Below, piece after piece: positions 10,945 through 21,550 of a stretch of DNA of 64,000 nt. This stretch comes from Odobenus rosmarus divergens (lineage: Eukaryota; Chordata; Mammalia; Carnivora; Odobenidae). Positions within the stretch are counted from its first letter, which is position 1, and every line of letters starts with the position of its first letter. A model generated the notes under the pieces. That model searched no databases. It was not told the DNA's origin and saw only the letters and a program-made list of their open reading frames with translations. The stretch lies in NCBI RefSeq assembly GCF_000321225.1, contig NW_004451409.1, positions 564,352 through 628,351 of the forward strand, read 5' to 3'. A program made the translations under genes and the position numbers.

Positions 10945-13936
10945 CTATCTGTGTACCTTAAAAGCTGTAGCTGTAGCGTAAAGGTCAGGATCTAATCTAC
11001 CTCACACCTAGGGAGAGACTGCCATCCTATTCAGAGACCAGGGAAGCCAGCAGACACCATGGCTGTATTCTCCCTGTATGCAGCCCAGTCCAAACCACCA
11101 CCATCACTGGAAGGAGCTTGTGTTCATAGGTCACACAGGACTGTAGCTCACAGAAACAATTCTTAACTAGCTACTCCCCCAGGGTTCAGTGGAGAAGCAG
11201 ACAAACACCCAGCTCACAGTTCCATGAAAGATGGCTCAATACTTTAAAAGCTGCCTGAGGGTCCAGCTTCCCGTCAGTCTGTATCTAGATGCTAAGATCC
11301 TCCCCTTTAAAACACTCAGAGAACTTGGCACACCTTCAACTATGTTATCTATGTTATCTCATACACAGAAATCAACACAGGGAGTCAAGGAAAATGAAGA
11401 CATACAGAAACATGTTTCACATTGAATAACAAGATAAAAATCTAGAAGTAGACCTTGAAGATTAGTGATTTATCTGATAAAGAGTTAAGAATTATGGTCA
11501 TAGAGATGCTCACCAAGGTCAGAATAACATATGCACAAAGTGATTATTTCAACAAAGAGAAAACAAGAACCAAACATATCACAAGGCTGAAGAATACAAA
11601 ACTGAACTGAAAAATTCAATAGAGGATTCAAAACAGACTTGATAGGGGAAACAGGAAGAAAGAGTGAACTTGAAGATAAGAGCACGGAATCAGCATAATC
11701 AGAGAAGAAAAAAGAAAAAAAGAATGACAAAGAGTGCAGACAACTTATGAGACTCATGGGACCAATATTTAAGCCTCATGGTAAATACAAAGCATCTACT
11801 TAGATATGCAAAAGATAAAAAGAATCTAAATAAACCACTACAGACAGATCCTGACTGTCAGATCACAAAGGAAGAGAACAAGAAGGACTAAAAGAATTAA
11901 AAAACAATTTACAGAAATTAATTAGCCAGAAAACAATTAGCCAAATGACATTAAGTTCACATATATCCATAATTACTTTAAATGTAAATGGTCTAAATCT
12001 TCCAATGAAAAGACATACAGTGGCTCAATAGATGAAAACAAAACAAAACAAATAAGACCCAACTACATGCTGATTACGAGAGACTCATGTCAGCTGTAGG
12101 GACATACAAAGAATGAATGTGAAGGGATGGGAAAAGATATTCCATGGACATGGAAACAAAAAGAAAGCAGGAGTAGCTATATTTAAACAAAACAGACTTC
12201 CATCCAGAGAGTGTAATAAACAAAGGTCATGATATAATATTAAGGGTCAATCCAACAGGATATAATATAAATATTTATGCACCCAACATAGAATTACCTA
12301 ACTATATAGAATATTAATAGATTTGAAGGAAGAAATGGACAGCAATACAATAATAGTTGGAGACTTCAATGCCCCATTTTACGCAATGGGTAGATCAGAC
12401 AGAAAATTAGGAAATATGGGGCTGAAGTGATGCATTAGACCAGAGGGACTTAACAGACATTTACAGAACATTCCATCCAACAGCAGCAGAATACCTATTC
12501 TTCTCAAGCACACACAAATATTCTATAGGACAGATCATATATTAGATCACAAAACAAGTCTCAAAATATTTAAGATTGGAATCCTATCAAGCATCTTTTC
12601 CAATTACAGTGTGAAACTAAAATTCAATTACAAGAAGAAAATTGGAAAGCTCACAGTATGTGGAGATAAAACAGCATACTACTGAACAATCACTGGATCA
12701 AAGAAGAGATCAAAAGAGAAATAAAAGTACCCTGAGACAAACTGAAAAGTAAAGAAAGTATGTCAAAATTTATGGGATGCAGCAAAAACACTTCGAAGAA
12801 GGAAGTTCATACCAATAAGCTGCCAAGAAATAAGAAAGATCTCAAATAAACCACCTAAACTTACACCTCAAGGAGCTAAAAAAAGAACAAACCAAGCCTA
12901 AAGTTAGTAGAAGGGAGGAAATAACGAAGATCAGCGCAGAAATAGACTAAAAAGACAACAGAAAAGATCAGTGAAACTAAACCTGTTTTTTTCTGAAAAG
13001 ATTAACAAAACTTTAGCTAGATGTAACAAAAACAGAGAGAGAGAGAGAAGGGACTCAAAAAAGTAACATTAGAAATCAAAGAGGAGACATTACAACTGAT
13101 ACCACATAAATAGAAAGGGTAACAGACTATAATAAACAATTATATGCCAAAAAACTGTAGAACTTTGCAAGAGTGGGCACATATAATCGTGCAGAGTGGG
13201 AGCATATAATCGACACAGGTGCAATCATGAAGATACAGAATATCTGAATAGACCAAGTATTACTAAGGAGACTGAATCAGTAATCAAACACCGCCCAACA
13301 AAGAAAAGTCCAGGACTAGGTGGCTTCACTGGTGAATTCCGCAAAACATTTAACAAGGAATTAAAACCAATCCTTCTCAAACTCTCCCAAAAAACAGAAG
13401 TGGAAGAAACACTCATTTTATGAGGCCTGCATTATTCTGATGGCAAAAGCAAAAAATAGCACTACAAGAAAATAAAATTACAGGCCAAAATCCCTGATGA
13501 ACACAGATGCAAAAAAATCCTCAACAAATATTAGCAAACCAAACTCAACAATACATTAAAAAGATCATATACCATGACCAGGGACACAAGGATGGTTCAA
13601 CGTTTGCAAATAACTCAATGTGATACATAACTTTAAGAAAATGAAGGTGAAAAATCAGTCATCTTAATAGATGCAGAAAAGCCATCTGACAAAATTTGAC
13701 ATCCATTCATGATAAAAACTCTCAACAAGGTAGGTAGAGAGGGCACATACCTCCACATAATAAAGGCCGTTCACGATAAGCCCACAGCTAACATCCCACT
13801 CAATGGTGACCGGTTGAAAGCTTTCCCTCTAGGATCAGGAACAAGATAAGGGTGTCCACTCACCACGCCTATACAACATAATATCAGAAGTCCTAGCTAG
13901 AGCAGTCAGGCAAGAAAAAGGAATAAAAGGTATCAG

Positions 13937-14085
13937 GGGGCGCCTGGGTGGCTCAGGTCATGATTCCAGGGTCCAGGGATGGAGCCTCACATTGGGCCCC
14001 CTACTCAGCGGGGAGTCTGCTTCTCCCTCTGCCCCTCCCCTTGCTCATACTCTCTCTCTCAGATAAATAAAATCTTTAAAAAAAA
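13937..14085 (+). mobile_element. CAN-SINE with internal deletion
   Basis: The perfect target duplication AAGGTATCAG flanks the element (ending at 13936 and at 14096). The head runs GGTGGCTCAGGTCATGAT, so the segment between two GGCTCAG copies of the consensus is missing. This removes sequence between the pol III A and B box regions. Confidence 0.85.
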
Positions 14086-14855
14086 AAGGTATCAGAATTG
14101 GAAAGAAAGAAGTAAAATTGTCTCTATTTGTAGACATGATTTTATAAAAAATACTAAAGACTCAATCAAAAAACTGTTCATCTAATCAATGAATTTGGTA
14201 AGACTAAGGATACAAAATTAACTTACAAAAATCTGTAGCATTTCTATACAGTAACACTAAATTTTCTGAAAAATAAAGTAGATCCCATTTGAAATGGCAC
14301 CAAAAACAAAATACTTAGGAACAAATTTAAGGAGATAAAAGATCTCTACTCTGAAAACTACAAAACACCAATGACAGAAATTGAAGAAGATACAAACAGA
14401 AAAGTATCCCTTGTCTGTGGACTGGAAAAATTAATATTGTTAAAATGTCAATACTACTAAAAGGCATTTACAGATTCAATGCAATCCCTATCAAGATTCC
14501 AATGGCATTTTTTAGAGAAGTAGAAAAAGCACTCCTAAAATTTGTATGGAACCACAAAAGACCCCAAATAGCCCAAAAAATCCCGAGAAAGAACAAAGCA
14601 GTAGGCACCCCCTTTCCTTATTTCAAGCTATTCTATGAAGCTGTAGTCTGCAAAACCATATGGTACTGGCATAAAAACAAATACACCAAGACAAATATAT
14701 AATCGAGAGCCCAAAAATAAACCCAAGTATATGTCACCAACTAGTATTTGTCAAGGGAGCCAAGAACACTCAATGGAGGAGTCTCTTCAATAAATTGTGC
14801 TGGAATAATTGGATATTCACATGTGAAAAAATAAAGCTGGACCCAGAAGAAAACT

Positions 14856-15600
14856 CCGAATGACCAAAGCAGTCTTGAGAAAAAACAAAGCTGGAGGCAT
14901 CATACTTCCTGATTTCAAAGTATATTACACAGCTATATTAATCAAAACTATTGGTATTGGCATAAAAAGACACATAGAAGAATCGAACATGATAGAGAGC
15001 CCAGAAATAAAGTCACACGTTTATGGTCAATTAATTTTTGACAAAGGATCCATGAGTATACAACAGGGAAAAGATAGTCTCTTCATAAACGGGTGCAGGA
15101 AAACTGAACAGCCACATGCAGAAGAATGAAACTGGACCACTATCTTGTCCCATATGCGAAAAAATCAACTAAAAATGGGTTAAAGACTTAAACGTAAGAC
15201 CTGAAACTATGAAACTCCTAGAAGAAAACAAAGGAGGTAAGCTTCTTGACATGCCAATGATAGTCTTTGGATTTGACATCTAAAGCAAAATCAACGAAAT
15301 AAAAAATAAGTGGAACTACATCAAACTAAAAAGCTTCTACACATCAAAGGCAGCAATCAACCAAACAAAAAGGCAACCTGTGGAATGGGAGAAAATATAT
15401 GCATATCATATATCATATATCTGATAAGGGGTTAATATCCAAAATATATAAAGAACTCCTACAATTCAACAGCAAAAAACCAAACAATCCAATTTAAAAA
15501 ACGGGCAGAGAAGCTGAACAGACTTTTTTCCCAAAAAAGATATACAACAAGTTCATGAAGAGATGTTCAACATCAATAATCTTCCATGAGGATCTAGCAA
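14856..15600 (+). repeat. Second LINE-1 ORF2 fragment, same strand
   Basis: L1 ORF2 sequence already seen at 14590-14700 appears again from about 14875, with 'AAAACAAAGCTGGAGGCATC' and a frame containing LPDFKVYYTAI at 14920-14960. The repetition shows a second L1 copy or a partial duplication placed head to tail. It continues to about 15600 and lacks a clear tail. Confidence 0.7.
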
Positions 15601-16510
15601 CAGTACATATTAACTTTCAATATAATTTTTCATGCTAGGTTATCTCTAACAACATAAAACGCTTAGCTTGTTAGGGTGGCAGAACCTGTGAGAGACCATG
15701 AAGGTTTCAATCAGTATAAAAAGCTTGTTCTATCTCCCAGAACTTAATGCATCAGTCATTAGAGTTGATAAAAAAGTCTACTATAATTCTAATGTACAAA
15801 GTTGTCTATATTACAAAATTTGAAAAAACATTTTTTTCTTACTATAGTCCTTTAACAAAGACAATCTTATCATTTCTGTTTTGCAGATAGGAAAACCAGG
15901 ACTCTAAGAAGCTCAAGAGATACACACCCAGCTCAGTAATACCACCAAATAAGTCTTCCCAATCTAGTAAAATCTATCCACAAGCTTGATGAAGTCTTCC
16001 ATATTGCCTTTTCTAGTACTAGAATAATATGTGGGTGATATCTTCACCCCTGAAATCCATTTCATTTGGGTCACTTCAGCTCAAGGAAGACTACAGTATA
16101 ACAGGGGGAAAATGTATGCTCTGATATGTGTATGATCTTCTAATCTATTTGGCAAAAAAACAGCAAGGTGCAGAATACTGTATATGTTATGCTATCATTT
16201 TTGTAGGAAATCACTGGAAAAATAATACACAGAAATTTGAAGAGGCAGCAAAAATCTCTGGAAAGACTCATAAGAAATGAGTATCATCGATTTTTTCGGA
16301 AGAGGGGAACCAAAAAGCTAGACCAGGGGTGAAAGGGAGATTTTATCATTTCTTATCCTTTTATACTTTTAGAATTTTGAACTGTGACTATATTAAATAT
16401 TCAATAAGTAAAAAGCCACATTTAGAAATGAAAAAATTACCATAAGAGATGAGATGACAAAGACTGAAAACTGAATAATACTGTCACATACAAAAAAAAT
16501 GGAGTTTGTG
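15600..16510. other. Intergenic, between OSGIN2 and NBN 3' ends
   Basis: A reverse MIR-like piece lies at about 15855-15935 ('TTTTGCAGATAGGAAAACCA'). The rest is unique AT-rich sequence. A longer NBN 3'UTR could extend into it. Confidence 0.45.
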
Positions 16511-16513
16511 CAT

Positions 16514-16519
16514 TTTATT
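16514..16519 (-). terminator. NBN: Candidate NBN poly(A) signal
   Basis: AATAAA on the minus strand lies about 135 nt after the NBN stop codon. It would give a short 3'UTR. Longer forms, as in other mammals, cannot be excluded. Confidence 0.5.
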
Positions 16520-16651
16520 CAACAAATTTAGGCCATAAAACCTTTGTAATTTAAATCCCTTCTATATACTTAATGAATGTATGCCAGAGGAAACTTGATG
16601 TAAATGCTTGAGAGGAAATGTTTTTCTGCGGCTCCTTTATAAAATCCTCAG

Positions 16652-16682
16652 TTATCGTCTCCTTTTTACATTAGGATTGTAT
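16652..16682 (-). CDS. NBN: NBN last exon (human exon 16), coding part
   Basis: The acceptor AG is at 16684-16683. The 31 coding nt, the same length as in human, read YNPNVKRRR and then TAA at 16654-16652. With the previous exon it forms the conserved C-terminal LFRY motif region, which in nibrin binds the ATM kinase and recruits it to DNA double-strand breaks. Confidence 0.95.
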
Positions 16683-17253
16683 CTGCAAAGAAAGAAATAA
16701 AATTAAAGGGCTTTCAAAACAGTCACACTTTGGCAAACACAATGAGAATGTCAATTTATCCTTAGGATCCAGTATTAAGCACTGACATTTTTACTTTAAT
16801 TTATCCTTTTGATGTTGGTTTGATGACTATTTGGTAAAAATAAAACATCAACAATAGAAAAAGCCCCGTAAAAGCATTAAAATAATTAATGAAAACGGTT
16901 TAAAAATAAATACATGTTTACACCTATCCTAGTATGGCTTCAAACTCCTTCCACTCCCAACTGAAGTATAACATCTGCATAAAAGAGTATAATGAGCCTA
17001 AAATAAACATAAATTTTCTCCTATAGTAATTAAACAAATTTAACTGGCAACCAGATAGTCTTAACTACTTATGAAAAATCGGCACCATTTGTCAACATTT
17101 TCACCAAGACATATACTGTCAATAATGAAATTAAAGAAATCAAAACTGGCTGCAAAACAAATTCAAAAATACAGTACTTCTTGGTTCTGCCTTTACATAA
17201 ATTTGTGAAAATGTTATCCTCCCCTAGTCAGTACCTACCTATAAGTAGATAAT

Positions 17254-17648
17254 TTTATTTTATACTATTTGTATTTGAGAGCTAATTATTATAAGGTTTT
17301 GGGCCTGCAGGAATGCTGAAAATGTGTTAAATCAGAATTAAATTGTAACCACCCGTTATAACTCCTCTAAACCTCCCACAAAAACCTGATTTGAAACTCT
17401 AATCCAGCCTCTTGTTTTTATGCTTATGCCAACTAAAACTGAACAAATGCTCTGGTATTTTGTCTTAACTCAAAACCCATTCATTCATAATGCAACTCAG
17501 AGCTGAAAATCTCACAAATGTCATCAGCTAAATTCACCAGTTTAGGATCCTTCTTTTGTGTGAATGCCTTCACAGCAATTTTAAGTATCTTGTGATACAG
17601 TTCAACTGAATCGCCCCCAAACCTTGAAGATATATCCAGCAAACCCAA
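17254..17648 (-). other. Possible alternative terminal exon in NBN intron 15
   Basis: A good acceptor (T-run at about 17670-17681, then CACCTCTCAG ending at 17649) precedes a 55-codon open frame. It begins LGLLDISSRFGGDSVELYH, ends ICEIFSSELHYE and stops at 17483-17481. AATAAA lies downstream at 17259-17254. The frame is phase 0, so it would fit onto human-type exon 14 with exon 15 skipped. Joining it to exon 15 would shift the frame. I do not recognise the peptide. It could instead be a relic of another gene or chance. Confidence 0.3.
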
Positions 17649-17734
17649 CTGAGAGGTGCTCAAGTAGTTAAAAAAAAAAACAAACACATCAAAAATGAAA
17701 CATTCTTTAGGTGAAGGTACTAAATGTCTATTTT

Positions 17735-17935
17735 TTTTTTGAAGATTTTATTTTTTTATTTATTTAAGAGAGAGCATGCATGTGTGTCAGGGGAGGAGCA
17801 GAGGGAGAAGGACAAGCAGACTCCACACTGAGCACAGAGCCCGATGGAGGGCTTGATCCCACAACCCTAAGATCATGACCTGTGCTGAAATCAAGAGTCA
17901 GCTGCTTAACCAACTGAGCCACCCAGGTGCCCTGT
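17735..17935 (-). mobile_element. CAN-SINE, minus strand
   Basis: T-run, GAAGATTTTATTTTTTTATT and the reverse tRNA-like head ending GAGCCACCCAGGTGCCCT. TGTCTATTT at the left (about 17726) and right (17936) is the target duplication. Confidence 0.85.
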
Positions 17936-18039
17936 GTCTATTTCTAAAGACAGAATAAACGAATATTTAATCTCTATGAATAAAACTGAATTTTATATAC
18001 ATCTCAAAGATTCATGAGAAAGATGAAATTAAACTTTAC

Positions 18040-18089
18040 CTGAAGAGATCATCAGCAAGAGACTCTTCTTTCGCATGTTGATTTTGCAC
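18040..18089 (-). CDS. NBN: NBN exon 15 (human numbering)
   Basis: The 50-nt exon has the same length as in human, an acceptor AG at 18091-18090 and donor GTAAAG from 18039. It reads VQNQHAKEESLADDLF with the final arginine split. It carries the EESLADD acidic part of the ATM-binding C-terminus. Confidence 0.95.
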
Positions 18090-18249
18090 CTGCCAAAATT
18101 AACATAATTTCAAACATGTGTTCAATGATGAATATATGGTTAATCAAGTGCTGTACTGGGTGGTCAGTCATCTCGGATATTTCCACATTGAGGAAATCAC
18201 CAGGTCTATGAGCTCTTGCCTCTACGGTATTTCCCTCATTCACCAAATC

Positions 18250-19208
18250 CTCTCCATTTTCACTTCATGCCAAGATTACTGCAAAAGTCCTCTAATTAAA
18301 CAACTTTCTCCAGCTAATCCCCTCTCCATCAAAAGCAACCAACATATGTATATACTGCTAGCTTGTTGAGTTTTTAAATATTTTTTCCAGAAGAACTCTT
18401 TTACTAAATGAAATACCACCGTTTTGAGGTCACAGGACTGATGAAGGGGCTGAGAGGGCAAAATCTATCCCACTTTCAACTAGAGCAACTTTATGGGTGA
18501 AGTGGTTCTCTTCCCCTTGTCCCAAGTCAGGGCTCTGAAGCTGCTGCTTAACTACATCACTGACAAAATAATTTTAAACACAACCTCGTCAAACTCCTAA
18601 TGCACCTTTGAGAGTGAGGACCAGAAAAACTCCAGACTGGGTCCCTCTTTCTAAAGTCTAGATCCCATCATATGCTATTCAAAACCCTTCAATGACTTTT
18701 TTTTTTTTTTTACCTACCAAAGAAAACACAAACTCTTTGAGTTTGACCCTCAACATGGGAAATGCTCTTCATAACCTGGCTCCATTCCACATTCTTAATC
18801 ATTTCTCACGCCCCTCTTCATGATCACTGTATGCCAGTTAAAACTGAATCACAAGCCAACCAACCAGACTCACCTGTTAACAAATACCCTGTCCCTCTGT
18901 TTGTGTTCACGTTTTCCCCTCTGCCCGGAAAATGACCTCCTGTTTCTCCTCTTCCCATCTCTCTCTTTCAGTGTGCATTCAATTCAGTAATAAGTTAGTG
19001 CCTACTAACACGTCCAGGAACATGTTCTTCACCTCTTTACCAATGGTTTTTCAATTCTCTTCATTTAAAAATATAAAAATAACGTCTGCTATGAAGAACT
19101 CCCATAAAACTTCAACTACACAACTCATAGATGCCTATCAAATGATTTCCCTGTTATAATTCTGTATCTTATCTTCGCTAAAAGACCGTAAGTTCCTTGA
19201 ATGTACAC
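18250..19208 (+). repeat. LINE-2-like tract
   Basis: The order of phrases follows the L2 3' part: 'TTCAAAACCCTTCAATGACT', 'ACACAAACTCTTTGAGT', 'CATAACCTGGCTCCATTCCA', 'CCTCTGCCCGGAAAATGAC' and 'AGACCGTAAGTTCCTTGAAT'. It ends where the CCNA2 retrocopy tail begins, so the retrocopy probably landed in or at the end of this L2. Confidence 0.7.
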
Positions 19209-19494
19209 ACTATTTTTTTTTTCCAAATCTATTTATTAGTTCTTATTCTTACTGTGCTGATAGCTGGCATCATTAATACTTTAACAAAACCACTTAAAAT
19301 TAGCCAAATATCTAAGATAGTTGCATGTACAAAAGATATACAAATTAAAACCATTTAAAAAGTAATAGATACCATAATTTGTGCTTGACCATAACTCTAT
19401 TCAGAAATGATTGTAAAATTAAAACCTTACAAAAACTGTACACCATATACTTTGAGTGATTTACATCTTAGAAAACAAAGGCAGTCTTTCACTG

Positions 19495-20487
19495 TTACAC
19501 ATTTAGTGTGTCTGGTGCGTTGAGGAGAGAAACACCATGATACTTTGAACTTTTATACTTTTCTCTTATTGACTGTTGTGCATGCTGTGGTGCTTTGAGG
19601 TAGGTCTGGTAAAGGTCCATGAGACAAGGCTTAAGATTTTCCAAGGTATATCCAGTCTTTTGAACTAAAGATTCAGGCCAGCTTTGTCCTGTGACTGTGT
19701 AGAGTGCTAAATGAAAAGCTGCTGCAGCAATAACAGATGGCAGATACTTTAGGTAGGGGTCAGCATCTATCAGACTTAGTTCTCCCAAAAACACTGCTAA
19801 ACTTTCAACTTTGCAGTTGGCAGACGGCTGGTGCAGAAAGTATTGGGTAAGAAACTGATTTATTGTTGGTGCAGCTAGGTCAAAAGCAAGCACTTTCAAG
19901 ACTAGGTGCTCCATTCTCAGGACCTGTTTCTTGGTATAGGTATCATCTGTAATGTACACAAACTCTGCTACTTCTGGGGGATGTATTTCTTCAAACTTTG
20001 AGGCCAACAGCATAGCAGCAGAGCCCACAAGCTGAAGTTTTCCTCTCAACACAGACATCGATGAAAGGAACCTATCAATGTAGTTTACAGCCAAGTGCAG
20101 GGTCTCATTCTGTAGTTTATATTCTTCTCCTACTTCAACTAACCAGTCCACAAGGATAGCCCTCATACTGTTAGTGATGTCTGGCTGTTTCTTCATGTAA
20201 CCCACTTTAGGCTTACATTTAACCTCTATTTCCCTAAGGTGTGTGTGAATGTCCTCATGGTAGTCTGGGACTTCATTGACACTCAGTGGCTTTTCATCTT
20301 CTAATACAATTGATATGTCCATAGTATGTGGTGATTCAAAACTACCATCCATTGGATAATCAAGAGGTACCAGTGGTTTTCTTGGTCCAGGTAAAGTAAT
20401 AGCTGAATTAAAAGCCAGGACATTTTCATGTTCTGTTTTTTTAGATTCAGGCGGCCTCTTTTGAGTATCTTCTTCCGCTTCATCCAC
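19495..20487 (-). CDS. Open C-terminal frame of the CCNA2 retrocopy
   Basis: 330 codons correspond without insertion or deletion to human cyclin A2 residues 103-432. They include the [17 protein letters not shown] hydrophobic-patch segment, both cyclin folds and the C-terminus [16 protein letters not shown]. The first codon given is GTG. The first in-frame ATG corresponds to human M148 (MDGSFESPH), which would give about 285 residues. The destruction-box region RTRAGLAVL lies in the broken upstream frame and would be missing. The conservation may simply reflect a recent origin, and translation is unproven. Confidence 0.5.
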   Translation of the reverse strand: MDEAEEDTQKRPPESKKTEHENVLAFNSAITLPGPRKPLVPLDYPMDGSFESPHTMDISIVLEDEKPLSVNEVPDYHEDIHTHLREIEVKCKPKVGYMKKQPDITNSMRAILVDWLVEVGEEYKLQNETLHLAVNYIDRFLSSMSVLRGKLQLVGSAAMLLASKFEEIHPPEVAEFVYITDDTYTKKQVLRMEHLVLKVLAFDLAAPTINQFLTQYFLHQPSANCKVESLAVFLGELSLIDADPYLKYLPSVIAAAAFHLALYTVTGQSWPESLVQKTGYTLENLKPCLMDLYQTYLKAPQHAQQSIREKYKSSKYHGVSLLNAPDTLNV

Positions 20488-21037
20488 ATGAATGGTAAAT
20501 GCAAGCTGTTTACTGTTTGTTTTCCAGGGAGGAATAGCGACATGTTCATCATTTATAGGAAGATCCTTAAGAAATCCGTCATGTCTTGGGCCTCTGCTGC
20601 GGCGCTGGAACGCGCGGGTTCCCGGTCTTCAGTACCGCCAGCCCCGCCCGGGTCCGGGGCTGCTGGGCGGGCGCCGCCTTCTCAGGGTTGATGTTCTCCT
20701 GGTCCTCTTGGAGTGCCGTATGCTGCAATGTTAGCAGCGATGAGCCCGCCTCGCGGGCCGCAGGCCCAGGCTCGGAGCTGCCCAACATCACTGCTCCCGG
20801 GGTCGCGGCGGGATCAGCCTGCGGCACCAAGCAGCGTGTACTCCGTCCCGCCGACACCGCCGAGAAACGCTCCAGCCATAACCAGCCGCCACAGCCCGGG
20901 CCAGCCTGCTCGCTCGGGATCGCGCAGTTCCGAAGAGGTTGCAAAAGGCGTAGGTAGGCACTGCCGGGCGTGGAAGTCTATAAAGAAGCCCCCGAGATGC
21001 AGCGAGCAGCCCGCCGGAGCGGCGGCTGTTCGTGCAG

Positions 21038-21053
21038 TTCAAGTATCCCGCGA
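21038..21053 (-). promoter_or_regulatory. CDE/CHR element carried in the retrocopy leader
   Basis: On the minus strand TCGCGGG (21053-21047), ATAC and TTGAA (21042-21038) reproduce the paired CDE and CHR sites of the CCNA2 promoter, which in the parent gene bind DREAM/MuvB and restrict expression to S/G2. Their presence means the copied RNA began upstream of these sites. Activity at the new place is unknown. Confidence 0.65.
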
Positions 21054-21089
21054 CTATTGAAATGGGCCATACTATTTATTTTTACTATT

Positions 21090-21550
21090 AATAACTTACA
21101 TTTGTTTTTCCAGATATTATCTTAAAACTCCTTCTAAAAATATCTCATTTAATCTTCATATAACTTCATTATTACTATTAGACTATTATCCCAGTTTTTT
21201 TTTTTAAAGATTTTATTATTTATTTATTTTGAGAAAGAGACAGTGAGTGAGCACAAGCAGGAGGAACAGCAGAGGGAGGGAGAAGCAGACTCTCCACGGA
21301 GCAGGGAGCCCGACGCGGGGCTTGATCCCAGGACCCTGGGATCATGACCTGAGCGGAAGGCAGATGCTCAACAACTGAGCCACCCAGGCGCCCCCTACTA
21401 TCCCAGTTTTAACCAACAAGGAAGCAAAAACTTAGGTTAAGTAACTTGCAGAAGATCAAAAGGTTGTCATATGGAAGAACTGGGGTTTGACCAGGTCTTA
21501 ACCAGGCTACTACACTGATTCTGAGTCTTTGGAAAGGGCCGAGAAGAATG
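21090..21550 (-). repeat. MIR-like element split by a SINE
   Basis: Reverse MIR text occurs at 21090-21200 ('CATTTAATCTTCATATAACT') and resumes at 21400-21550 ('AGGTTAAGTAACTTGCAGAA'). The SINE at 21201-21395 lies between the halves. Confidence 0.55.
21201..21395 (-). mobile_element. CAN-SINE, minus strand
   Basis: T-run, AAAGATTTTATTATTTATTT and a reverse tRNA-like head ending GAGCCACCCAGGCGCCCC. ACTATTATCCCAGTTTT on the left and CTACTATCCCAGTTTT on the right form the target duplication. Confidence 0.88.

Larger units (their letters stand above)
10036..14855 (+). repeat. Decayed near-complete LINE-1
   Basis: 10036-11800 resembles an L1 5' region ('GGATACACCAAATCTA' with 'CACATGGAACAATTCC'). 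11930-12430 is the ORF2 endonuclease, with IIVGDFNAP recognisable around 12350. 13290-13400 has the RT-domain-like SPGLGGFTGEF, and 14445-14700 the end of RT. Many stops and frameshifts make it inactive. It carries SINEs at 10878 and 13937. Confidence 0.8.
16683..18039 (-). other. NBN: NBN intron 15
   Basis: It holds an unexplained coding-like segment at 17481-17648 with an acceptor and poly(A) signal, and one minus-strand SINE at 17735-17935. The remainder is AT-rich with no other recognised feature. Confidence 0.85.
19213..21060 (-). pseudogene. CCNA2: Cyclin A2 (CCNA2) processed retrocopy
   Basis: An intronless copy of CCNA2 mRNA in the same orientation as NBN. From high to low coordinates: 5' leader, original ATG at 20788, the N-terminal frame MLGSSEPGPAAREAGS to QQRPKT, an in-frame TGA at about human codon 70, and a 5-nt deletion. 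An uninterrupted frame then runs to the stop at 19497-19495. A proximal poly(A) signal (AATAAA, 19237-19232) and a tail (T-run 19213-19222) follow. Cyclin A2 normally activates CDK2 and CDK1 in S and G2 phase. The flanks GAATGTACACACTATTT and GAAATGGGCCATACTATTT may be a diverged target duplication. It is disabled as full-length cyclin A2. Whether its long C-terminal frame is expressed is unknown. Confidence 0.93.

Noticed and set aside
14860..15129. 89-codon plus-strand frame
   Set aside because: It is a piece of LINE-1 ORF2.
20579..20957. Several overlapping frames on both strands at 20.5-21.06 kb
   Set aside because: These are shadows of the GC-rich 5' part of the CCNA2 retrocopy; only the minus-strand MLGSSEP frame is the real remnant.
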